From positions 1,713,520 to 1,777,519 of the forward strand of contig NZ_OY781460.1 of NCBI RefSeq assembly GCF_963676855.1: a DNA stretch of 64,000 nt, written 5' to 3'. A model generated the notes under the pieces. That model was not told the origin of the DNA, ran no database searches, and was given only the letters and a program-made list of their open reading frames with translations. Shown one piece after another: positions 57,484 through 64,000 of this stretch. The position numbers and the translations under genes were made by a program. This stretch comes from an uncultured Anaeromusa sp. GTDB lineage: Bacteria; Bacillota; Negativicutes; Anaeromusales; Anaeromusaceae. Numbering within the stretch: the stretch's first letter is position 1; the number at the start of each line of letters is the position of its first letter.

Positions 57484-57714
57484 ATGTCTAAGGAATGGTA
57501 TCCGATAATCAATTATGAAAAATGCAGGGAGTGCGGTATTTGCGTGGAAATGTGCCGCAATCAAGTCTATGATAAGGAACGAATGCCTAAGCCTGTTGTG
57601 GTTAATCCGGAAATGTGTTGTCAGGGATGCCATGGATGTGGGAATAAATGTTCGCAGGGGGCTATTACGTATTGGGGAGATACTTCAGGGTGGAATCCTC
57701 CTAATACTGTATGA
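57484..57714 (+). CDS. Small ferredoxin-like 4Fe-4S protein
   Basis: 76 aa with two cluster motifs: CRECGICVEMC (residues 14-24) and a modified second set CCQGCHGCGNKCS. It resembles small ferredoxins found beside the permease/thioredoxin gene pair. It may supply electrons to the small redox protein or a maturation step. AAGGGGG precedes the ATG at 57484. The 229 bases after it hold no gene but a leader structure at 57875. Confidence 0.85.
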   Translation: MSKEWYPIINYEKCRECGICVEMCRNQVYDKERMPKPVVVNPEMCCQGCHGCGNKCSQGAITYWGDTSGWNPPNTV

Positions 57715-57874
57715 GTTCGTATAGTTAGAGAATTTGTAAGCGATGCGAGGACTCAAGAAAGTACCTGGTTTCATTTATATATTACAGCTGTATTGAAAAC
57801 TAGCAGATTAAGATCAACCGGTTTGATGAATTTCAATTTTGTATATATATACTAAAAGCAAATTGAATAATGAG

Positions 57875-57928
57875 TATTACTAGGAGGAGCCTGTCACCAA
57901 GGGCTTTTCCTGTTTTTTATAGGTAATA
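57875..57928 (+). promoter_or_regulatory. Leader hairpin/attenuator before ArsB/NhaD-type gene
   Basis: AGGAGGAGCC pairs with GGCTTTTCCT (two G-T pairs, loop of 10), then GTTTTTTAT, only 25 nt before the start codon. An outer pair TATTAC (57875) / GTAATA (57923) encloses the T-run. A premature terminator this close to the gene suggests regulated read-through. Confidence 0.5.
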
Positions 57929-57943
57929 TAAGGAGGCGTTTTT

Positions 57944-59221
57944 TTGCAAGATATGTTATTTTATGGGTCGATTTTGATTTTTGTTATTACGTACGCCTTG
58001 ATTATTTGGGAAAAGTATCATCGGATGGTTGTAGCTATGAGCGGCGGGAGCATTATGTTGCTATTTGGTTTCTTAAAACAAGACACTGCAATTAAAGAGG
58101 CAATTGACTTTAACACGTTGGGCTTATTGATTGGCATGATGATTTTGGTAACTATTACTCGGAGGACAGGTGTGTTTGAAGCTGTAGCCATATGGGCTGT
58201 AACCGTGACTAAAGGCTATCCTCTTCGCCTATTGGCTCTTTTATCTGTAATCACAGCTGGCGCATCTGCCCTACTTGACAATGTTACTACGGTTTTGCTA
58301 ATTGTGCCGATTACCATTACCCTAACGGACAAGCTTAATATTAATCCGATTCCCTTTTTGATTTCGGAAATTATTGCGTCCAATATTGGAGGGACAGCAA
58401 CACTTATTGGAGATCCGCCGAATATTATGATTGGTAGCGCTACTGGATTAAGTTTTAATGCCTTTGCCAGTAACTTAGCGCCTGTGAGTATTATCATTTT
58501 ATTGGTAACTCTGCTGCTTTTAATCTTCTTATATCGAAAGGATTTACAGGTAGAAGAAAAAGATCGGCTTCAAGTATTGAAGTTGAACTATAAAGACGAG
58601 ATTAAAGATAGCGCCCTTTTGAAAAAGTCATTGCTGGTCTTGGGGCTAACGCTAAGCGGCTTTGTTTTCCATAGTGTTTTGCATTTGGATTCCGCAACGG
58701 TAGCGATGTCAGGTGCCATATTTTTGCTGCTGATTAGTAAGGAAGAGCCCGAAGAGATATTGCTGAATGTGGAATGGTCAACTATCTTTTTCTTTGTTGG
58801 TTTGTTTGTTCTCGTCGGAGGCCTAAAAGCAAGTGGTGTTGTTGGGGCGCTAGCACAATGGGGATTGGCGATGACACACGGGCAAGTCATGGAAACCGCA
58901 TTGTTAGTGTTGTGGTTATCAGCGATTGCCTCGGCTTTTATTGATAATATTCCTTTTGTGGCAACAATGATTCCGATGCTACAAGAAATGGCTCAATTAT
59001 CGGGAGGTAATTGGGAACCAGTATGGTGGTCTTTATCTCTAGGCGCTTGCTTGGGAGGAAATGGAACGTTGATAGGGGCTGCTGCAAATGTAGTTGTGGC
59101 AGGGATTGCTGAAAAAAATGCCATTTTGCTTTCTTTTAAGCACTATTTGAAAATTGCTTTTCCGCTTATGCTCGGCTCCATTTTGATTTCTCACGTTTAT
59201 GTGTACCTAAGATATTTCTAA
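57944..59221 (+). CDS. ArsB/NhaD-family membrane transporter
   Basis: 425 aa ion transporter with about eleven hydrophobic segments. Landmarks: SALLDNVTTVLLIVPITITL, GGTATLIGDPPNIMIGSAT and, in the second half, SAFIDNIPFVATMIPML and GGNGTLIGAAANVVVAGIA. These repeats are typical of the ArsB/NhaD superfamily, which covers arsenite and Na+/H+ exchange. Arsenite export, possibly with ArsA, is suggested by location; sodium/proton exchange is an equal possibility. TTG start at 57944 with AAGGAGG upstream. Confidence 0.85.
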   Translation: MQDMLFYGSILIFVITYALIIWEKYHRMVVAMSGGSIMLLFGFLKQDTAIKEAIDFNTLGLLIGMMILVTITRRTGVFEAVAIWAVTVTKGYPLRLLALLSVITAGASALLDNVTTVLLIVPITITLTDKLNINPIPFLISEIIASNIGGTATLIGDPPNIMIGSATGLSFNAFASNLAPVSIIILLVTLLLLIFLYRKDLQVEEKDRLQVLKLNYKDEIKDSALLKKSLLVLGLTLSGFVFHSVLHLDSATVAMSGAIFLLLISKEEPEEILLNVEWSTIFFFVGLFVLVGGLKASGVVGALAQWGLAMTHGQVMETALLVLWLSAIASAFIDNIPFVATMIPMLQEMAQLSGGNWEPVWWSLSLGACLGGNGTLIGAAANVVVAGIAEKNAILLSFKHYLKIAFPLMLGSILISHVYVYLRYF

Positions 59222-59377
59222 ATATATTGGAAAGAAGATGAAACGAGCGAATTTTAAATCGAAAATATATAATTTAGAGGACGGTTTGAGCGTGTGATTA
59301 AACGTTGCTTTGAACAAAGATTATGCTATACGATATGTTAAGTAGATTAATTGAAATATTATGAAAACAAAGGCGTG

Positions 59378-59406
59378 TTGCATATATTTACAGATTGGAA
59401 TATAAT
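59378..59406 (+). promoter_or_regulatory. Predicted promoter of acr3
   Basis: TTGCAT, 17-bp spacer, TATAAT, about 40 bases before the acr3 start. The interval 59222-59377 shows no gene. Confidence 0.6.
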
Positions 59407-59445
59407 CATAAGCGTTGTAAAAATGTAATTTAGAAGGAGATTGTG

Positions 59446-60534
59446 ATGATGCAAGAAAAGAGATTAGATTTTTTTGAACGCTATTTAAGCGTCTGGGTTG
59501 CAGTATGTATAGTATTAGGAATTGGTGTTGGTAAACTATTTCCAGAAGCAATGGATGCAATGAGTAAATGGGAAATCAGTGGAGTAAATTTAGTGATTGC
59601 CGGATTGATCTGGTTAATGATTTATCCAATGATGCTAAAAATTGATTTTTCATCTATTGCCAAAATAGGCAAACAACCTAAGGGGATTTTTATTACATTA
59701 TTTGTGAACTGGATTGTAAAGCCCTTTAGCATGGCGTTATTTAGCTGGATTTTTTTCAAAAACATTTTTTCAGACATGATTCCTTTAAGCTTAGCTAACG
59801 AATATATAGCGGGAACCATTATTTTGGCCGCAGCTCCATGTACGGCTATGGTATTTGTGTGGAGTTATCTTACCGATGGTGACCCTGCGTACACGCTTAT
59901 TCAAGTTGCCTTAAATGATTTACTTATGCTGGTGTTATTCGCGCCTATTGTTATGTTTCTTCTTGGTGTTTCTAACATTGTGGTTCCGACTGACGTATTG
60001 TTTGCCTCCGTGTTCCTTTATATTGTAATCCCATTGGTAGCCGGTTATCTGACACGGCGGGCTTTTATTTCATCAAAAGGGGAGTCGTGGTTTAATGCTC
60101 ATGTATTGGCTCCATTAAAACCTGTTACCATTCTTTCTTTGCTGGCAACGTTAGTAATTATTTTCGCATTCCAGGGCGAAGTTATAACTAGCAACTGGTT
60201 TAGTATTATATTGATTGCTATACCTATTTTGCTTCAAGTTTATTTCAATTCGTCTCTTGCCTATGCATTAGCGAAGCGCTTTAATGTACCGTATAACATT
60301 GCGGCTCCAGGGGCTTTGATTGGAGCAAGTAATTTTTTTGAGTTGGCTGTTGCAGTGACAATTTCTCTATTTGGTTTGAAATCAGGAGCTACCCTTGCCA
60401 CTGTTGTTGGTGTACTGGTGGAAGTTCCAGTTATGCTGTCTGTTTGCAGTTTTTGTAACCGAACCAAACATTGGTTTGGCAGCGATTCCCAAACCGGTCT
60501 TCAAGCATCGAAAACAGATAAAATTGCCGGATGA
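59446..60534 (+). CDS. acr3: Acr3 arsenite efflux permease
   Basis: 362 aa, ten-helix member of the bile/arsenite/riboflavin transporter family. The essential cysteine is in AAAPCTAMVFVWSYLTDGD, with GASNFFELAVAVTISLFG in the second half. It exports As(OH)3 driven by the proton gradient. Start codons at 59446 and 59449 are both near AAGGAGA. A radical-SAM gene follows, overlapping in spacing but with its own ribosome site. The pump lies apart from both arsR-arsD pairs and has its own promoter. Confidence 0.95.
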   Translation: MMQEKRLDFFERYLSVWVAVCIVLGIGVGKLFPEAMDAMSKWEISGVNLVIAGLIWLMIYPMMLKIDFSSIAKIGKQPKGIFITLFVNWIVKPFSMALFSWIFFKNIFSDMIPLSLANEYIAGTIILAAAPCTAMVFVWSYLTDGDPAYTLIQVALNDLLMLVLFAPIVMFLLGVSNIVVPTDVLFASVFLYIVIPLVAGYLTRRAFISSKGESWFNAHVLAPLKPVTILSLLATLVIIFAFQGEVITSNWFSIILIAIPILLQVYFNSSLAYALAKRFNVPYNIAAPGALIGASNFFELAVAVTISLFGLKSGATLATVVGVLVEVPVMLSVCSFCNRTKHWFGSDSQTGLQASKTDKIAG

Positions 60535-60639
60535 GCATTGCCGTATAATTTAAAGGGTTTGCTAATGGTTCTGGCGAAGAGCATACTGGCATTTATAACG
60601 TTAGGCTATCAGTTAGATTGGCTTCTGGAGGGTATTCAA

Positions 60640-61737
60640 ATGAGAAAAAAGCAGTGTTTGCGTGTGAATACTGGAGAAGAGATAGTTCTTTTGCCTAGGC
60701 GTTTTGATGTAAAACGGATTTATATCGAAGTGACAACGCGATGTAATTTTAATTGCACGACCTGTATTCGCCATTCTTGGCGTGATGAAGATGCCATGCT
60801 ATCTTGGGATGATTTTTTGCGAATCGCAGATCAATTACATGAATTTCCTAACTTGCAAAGCGTGCATTTTGGCGGCTTTGGAGAGCCATTATTACATCCT
60901 CGATTTGCAGATATGATCAAGACACTTCACCAAGCCGGATACCAAACAGAAGTTATTAGCAATGGCTCTTTTTTAACGCCTACTATGTGTACAATGTTGA
61001 TGGACGCTGGTTTGGATTGGCTATTTGTTTCTTTAGATGGTTCTGATCAAGATAGTTATGAAACAATGAGGCCAGGGGCTGATTATACGAGTGTAGTAAA
61101 TAATCTACTTTGGATACGGAACGAAAAGAAGAAACGTTCTACGCAGGTCCCGTTTATCGGCATAGAGTTTGTAGCTACCAAAAAGAACTTCCTACATTTA
61201 TCTCAACTAAGGCGAGTATGTGATCATTTAGAGGCAAACAAATTAGTTGTTACGCATGTTTTGCCATATCACGAAAGTATGAAGGATGAAATTCTTTACG
61301 ACCAGGAGCACTGCCTAGAAGAATTTGGCGCTGATGCTCCGCTGCTATCAGTTAGAGCCGGCATTCCCTTGGCGCTGCGTACAGAAAGAAAATGCCGGTT
61401 TATAGAGGGAAAGTCATTGGTGATTACAGCCTCGGGGAAAGTTGCTCCTTGCTATTCTTTTATGCATGAATACGACTGTTTCGTGAGGGGAAGGAAAAAA
61501 AGGATGCAGCCATGTCATTTTGGCGATATTAGGCAAGAAACGCTAGGTGATATTTGGACGAAAGAGGAATATGTAAGATTTCGATGGGCTGTGCGTAATT
61601 CAAAGTTTCCCTCTTGCATAGATTGCCAACAAGCGGATGGTTGTGTTTACTTGCAAGATAATCAAGGAGATTGTTGGGGCAATGAACCTTCTTGCGGGGA
61701 CTGTTTATGGGCAAGAGAACTTATTGTTTGCCCTTAA
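60640..61737 (+). CDS. SPASM radical-SAM protein, resembling tungsten-cofactor oxidoreductase maturases
   Basis: 365 aa. The radical-SAM cluster motif is TRCNFNCTTCIRHSW, then FGGFGEPLLHPRF and VSLDGSDQDSYE. The C-terminal SPASM-like region has CYSFMHEYD, the CIDCQQADGC set and DCWGN..SCGDCLWARELIVCP. This closing pattern recalls the family annotated as tungsten cofactor oxidoreductase radical SAM maturases, whose reaction is unknown. No such oxidoreductase is in the window. It lies directly after acr3, so it may instead act on arsenic species or a modified peptide. GGAGGG 7 nt before ATG 60640 decides the start, although the frame is open back to 60538. Confidence 0.75.
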   Translation: MRKKQCLRVNTGEEIVLLPRRFDVKRIYIEVTTRCNFNCTTCIRHSWRDEDAMLSWDDFLRIADQLHEFPNLQSVHFGGFGEPLLHPRFADMIKTLHQAGYQTEVISNGSFLTPTMCTMLMDAGLDWLFVSLDGSDQDSYETMRPGADYTSVVNNLLWIRNEKKKRSTQVPFIGIEFVATKKNFLHLSQLRRVCDHLEANKLVVTHVLPYHESMKDEILYDQEHCLEEFGADAPLLSVRAGIPLALRTERKCRFIEGKSLVITASGKVAPCYSFMHEYDCFVRGRKKRMQPCHFGDIRQETLGDIWTKEEYVRFRWAVRNSKFPSCIDCQQADGCVYLQDNQGDCWGNEPSCGDCLWARELIVCP

Positions 61738-61752
61738 TAGAATAAAAAGAGA

Positions 61753-61781
61753 TTGAAAAAGAAAATAAGGGAGCATATTAT
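61753..61781 (+). promoter_or_regulatory. Promoter and probable ArsR operator of arsR2-arsD2
   Basis: TTGAAA, 17-bp spacer, TATTAT, followed by ATATGAGTATAT. Layout is the same as before arsR1 (50953). Confidence 0.65.
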
Positions 61782-61818
61782 ATGAGTATATCGTGTTTTA
61801 AAAGTTAAGGAGACGAAA

Positions 61819-62193
61819 ATGATTGATGTAATAAAAGGGCTAGCAGATGAAAATCGCTTGCGAATCGTGCATCTTTTGCTGCAAAATCAATTGTGTGTTT
61901 GCGAACTAGAGTATGTTTTGCAAATGAGCCAGACAAATGTGTCGCGGCATTTAGCTAAATTGAAGACAGCTGGAATTGTTCAAAGCTTCAAGCAGGCGCA
62001 GTGGATCAACTATAAGATTTCGCCAACTTTTATGGAGAATGAAGAATTGCTGGTGTCATATCTGAAAGAAGGCTTTCTGAAAAATTCAGTGTATCAAAAA
62101 GATTTAGAAGAGCTGAAGCAGCATCAAGATCAATGGCAAGGTTGTATCGTTCCGTCTCGAAAATCATTACAACAAAAACGAGAAAATAATTAA
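61819..62193 (+). CDS. arsR: ArsR-family arsenite-responsive repressor (copy 2)
   Basis: 124 aa, close relative of the repressor at 51023: the segment LCVCELEYVLQMSQTNVSRH is identical and the N-terminus (LADENRLRIVHLLLQ) nearly so, while the C-terminal third has diverged. It should bind similar operators, so the two operons may cross-regulate. AAGGAGA precedes the ATG. arsD2 follows after 15 bp. Confidence 0.92.
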   Translation: MIDVIKGLADENRLRIVHLLLQNQLCVCELEYVLQMSQTNVSRHLAKLKTAGIVQSFKQAQWINYKISPTFMENEELLVSYLKEGFLKNSVYQKDLEELKQHQDQWQGCIVPSRKSLQQKRENN

Positions 62194-62208
62194 AGGAGTT
62201 GCCTCATA

Positions 62209-62580
62209 ATGAAAAAAATCACTTTTTTTGAACCGGCTATGTGTTGTTCTACAGGGGTTTGCGGTCCTAGCGTGAATCCGGAATTATTGAGAGTATCGAC
62301 TATGTTGGATTTGCTTTCTAAACAGGGAATAACGGTGGAACGGTTTAATCTTTCTACCGTGCCGCAAGCGTTTGTTGATAATAAAGAGATTAGCAAATTG
62401 CTGCAAGATAAAGGTGTAGAAGCATTACCAGCAATTTACGTTAATGATGAGTTGAAGCAAACTGGAAGTTATCCTACAACGGCAGAAGTCGCTGCCTGGT
62501 TTGGGCTGCAGGAAAGTGTTTTGCAACCAGCTAAACGTTCGGAGGCTTCTTGCTGCTGCGGTGGAGAAGGTTGTTGTTAA
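62209..62580 (+). CDS. arsD: ArsD arsenic metallochaperone (copy 2)
   Basis: 123 aa, almost the same as the copy at 51409 over residues 1-113, including CCSTGVCG; the tail differs but again ends in two cysteine groups (SCCCGGEGCC). No arsA follows here, so this copy is an arsR-arsD pair without its ATPase. It could load the ArsA encoded at 51783. AAAGGAG precedes the ATG. Confidence 0.93.
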   Translation: MKKITFFEPAMCCSTGVCGPSVNPELLRVSTMLDLLSKQGITVERFNLSTVPQAFVDNKEISKLLQDKGVEALPAIYVNDELKQTGSYPTTAEVAAWFGLQESVLQPAKRSEASCCCGGEGCC

Positions 62581-62984
62581 ATCATGATGGTGAAGAACCT
62601 CCATTTGATTTAATTGGTAAAATGCACCAATTGTTATTATTGCGGCGGCTTTTCTAAACTAGTTGAAAATGGCAATGATGAGTTATAGGCAAGATAACAA
62701 GTGAATCGTGCGGTAGTTGTCCTTTACAACTTGATGGAGCGGCTTCTTGCGACAATGTGCAAGAGGCTGCTTCATTTTTAGTTAAGTATCAGTTGGTTGA
62801 CAAACGCCAAGCAGTGGAATCTGATTACAATTGAATACGGTAATTTCTTACTCTTCCTATCTAGATTATTTCATTCATTTTGGTATAGGCGTTACTATTG
62901 CTTATTATGAGGATGCATGTATGATAAGTATAAGAAGACTTTTTGGGTGATATAGTCTTGCAGTGAATGAAAGGAGTAATGAAG
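62581..62984. other. Intergenic stretch between arsD2 and glutathione peroxidase gene
   Basis: No gene is seen. It holds a terminator-like hairpin (62739-62780) and a possible promoter TTGCTT-N16-TATGAT (62898-62925) for the downstream gene. ArsA-like sequence is not recognisable, so no arsA remnant is visible. Confidence 0.6.
62739..62780 (+). terminator. Terminator after arsD2
   Basis: GCGGCTTCTTGC pairs with GCAAGAGGCTGC (two G-T pairs), followed by TTCATTTTTA. Its core (TTCTTGCGACAATGTGCAAG) is similar to the hairpin at 46846. Confidence 0.65.
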
Positions 62985-63470
62985 ATGGGACTTTATGATA
63001 TTCATGTTCGAACCATTGAAGGTAATGAGCAGTCTATGGCCGAGTATAAGAATAAAGTTTTATTAATCGTCAACACTGCTAGTAAGTGTGGTTTTACTCC
63101 GCAGTACAGAGAACTGGAAGAACTATACCAACTATATAAGCAGGAAGATTTTATCGTATTAGGATTTCCTTGTAATCAGTTTTTAAAGCAAGAACCAGGC
63201 AGCAATGCGGAAATTCAGACGTTTTGTCAATTGAATTATGGTGTTAGTTTTCCGATGTTTGAAAAAATCAAGGTAAGAGGTAACGACGCTCATCCTTTGT
63301 TCAAATATTTAACCGAGCAGGCGCCTGGGTGGTTCGGAGATGCGGTGAAATGGAATTTTACTAAGTTTTTAGTTGACCGTCAAGGTAAGGTAATAAATCG
63401 TTACGCTCCCACCACAAATCCGAGAGAAATTGCGCCGGATATAGAAAAATTAATAAAGAATGAAGAGTAA
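62985..63470 (+). CDS. Glutathione peroxidase family protein (cysteine type)
   Basis: 161 aa thioredoxin-fold peroxidase. Active-site segment NTASKCGFTPQYRELEELY has cysteine, not selenocysteine, then GFPCNQFLKQEPG with the resolving-type cysteine and glutamine, and VKWNFTKFLVDRQG with the tryptophan and asparagine of the tetrad. In bacteria such enzymes mostly use thioredoxin. It reduces hydroperoxides. AAGGAG 8 nt before the ATG at 62985 decides the start. Confidence 0.93.
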   Translation: MGLYDIHVRTIEGNEQSMAEYKNKVLLIVNTASKCGFTPQYRELEELYQLYKQEDFIVLGFPCNQFLKQEPGSNAEIQTFCQLNYGVSFPMFEKIKVRGNDAHPLFKYLTEQAPGWFGDAVKWNFTKFLVDRQGKVINRYAPTTNPREIAPDIEKLIKNEE

Positions 63471-63488
63471 TATGGGAAGTTCTATTGT

Positions 63489-63520
63489 TCGCCTAGGCAT
63501 TAGCCCTAGGCGAATTTTTC
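63489..63520 (+). terminator. Terminator after peroxidase gene
   Basis: TTCGCCTAGGC / CCCTAGGCGAA stem with a short loop, followed by TTTTTC. Confidence 0.85.
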
Positions 63521-63732
63521 TTATGTGCGTAAGCATTTTGCTCAAGCAACTTCAGTAAGAATTGGGCTGCTGTATGTCGTAAAACGAAGGGCAAAGCAGG
63601 AGATTTTAGAAAGCGAGAGAATGTTATTAATAAAGAATCGTAAGAAAAATGTATTGTTGAATTCCGAACAAACCTAATAGGGAAAATAGATACTGGCAAT
63701 TTAGAATGTAAGTATAAGGAAGGTGATTGCTT

Positions 63733-64000
63733 ATGAAAGATATTACGGTGCTTATAACAGATTGGTGTCCTCATTGCAAAAGAGCAATTAACTGGATTGA
63801 TGAGGTAAAACAGGAAAATCCGAAATATAAAGAGATTAAAGTAGAAATTATTGATGAAGAGAAAACGCCCGAAATGGCCAAGCAATACGATTACTACTAT
63901 GTTCCAACGTACTTTGTAGGATCGCGTAAAGCCTTTGAAGGCGGCACTACGAAAGAGATTGTGCGCAAAGTGTTTGAAGAGGCTAGTGATATGGAAGCTT
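63733..64000 (+). CDS. Glutaredoxin/thioredoxin-fold protein (3' partial)
   Basis: 89 codons are visible before the window ends. The start MKDITVLITDWCPHCKRAIN has the CPHC redox motif, and YYVPTYFVGSRKAFEGG supplies the cis-proline strand of the thioredoxin fold. The protein is probably nearly complete, since glutaredoxin-like proteins of this type have about 90 residues. GGAAGGTG precedes the ATG. It continues the thiol-stress theme of its neighbours. Confidence 0.82.
   Translation, partial: MKDITVLITDWCPHCKRAINWIDEVKQENPKYKEIKVEIIDEEKTPEMAKQYDYYYVPTYFVGSRKAFEGGTTKEIVRKVFEEASDMEA

Noticed and set aside
62581..62984. Decayed arsA after arsD2
   Set aside because: No P-loop or DTAPTGHTL-like coding is visible in any frame of this stretch.
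62985..63470. Possible selenocysteine-containing glutathione peroxidase
   Set aside because: The active-site position is a TGT cysteine codon and no in-frame TGA occurs.

Overview
The window is bacterial and most likely comes from an anaerobic, diderm Firmicute of the Negativicutes (Sporomusa/Anaeromusa-like). The evidence is a 1,2-propanediol-type microcompartment operon, a paired CobT-like ArsA/ArsB locus of the kind known from Sporomusa ovata, Firmicute regulation (T-box, cobalamin riboswitch, GatCAB) and an RND pump that implies an outer membrane. The taxon is inferred from gene content; there is no rRNA or tRNA gene in the window.

Layout. (1) 1-6.7 kb: end of a pdu-type operon: pduO (cut by the window edge), pduP, pduS, pduT, a soluble PocR-sensor chemoreceptor and a FucO-type iron alcohol dehydrogenase. 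It closes with a 50-bp perfect palindrome facing a convergent P-II gene. (2) 6.7-9.8 kb: P-II gene with a leader attenuator, then a cobalamin riboswitch and terminator controlling two cobamide lower-ligand phosphoribosyltransferases. (3) 10-28.6 kb: housekeeping genes: a stand-alone FliG-like protein, a TtcA-like protein, family II pyrophosphatase, a selenium-type trio (YedE, TusA-like, DUF3343), pcrA, ligA, gatCAB, DAHP synthase behind a T-box leader with three antiterminator/terminator modules, a Lon-like protease and a TrmA/RlmD-type methyltransferase.

(4) 28.5-45 kb: accessory island, visibly more AT-rich. It starts inside the 3' end of the methyltransferase gene. Variants of that gene's 3'-end sequence recur at 37,993 and 44,991, which suggests attachment sites. 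It holds fragments and one possibly intact copy of serine recombinases, a Phd/HARE-HTH regulator with a DUF262-HNH protein (candidate defence pair), IS21, IS3 and IS30 elements, an RND pump whose adaptor gene is reduced to its last codons, and a ferredoxin-nitroreductase. The IS21 sits in a small gene whose frame is restored exactly when the element and one TTAT copy are removed.

(5) 45-64 kb: a large arsenic and thiol-stress region. It has an ECF sigma factor, a CxxC carboxymuconolactone-decarboxylase-like protein, a DGC protein, arsM with a MarR regulator, arsR-arsD-arsA, a CoA-disulfide reductase-rhodanese fusion, an arsR/permease/thioredoxin-like/ferredoxin cluster, an ArsB/NhaD-type transporter, acr3 with a SPASM radical-SAM protein, a second arsR-arsD pair, glutathione peroxidase and a glutaredoxin-like protein cut by the window end. 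Several of these unrelated proteins carry an SCC or SCCG motif, usually near a terminus.

How it fits together: adenosylcobalamin supply (PduO, PduS, the cobamide phosphoribosyltransferases under B12 control) serves the B12-dependent compartment pathway. The arsenic region combines sensing (three ArsR, one MarR), chaperoning (two ArsD), pumping (ArsA, Acr3, ArsB/NhaD-type, permease), methylation (ArsM) and thiol repair.
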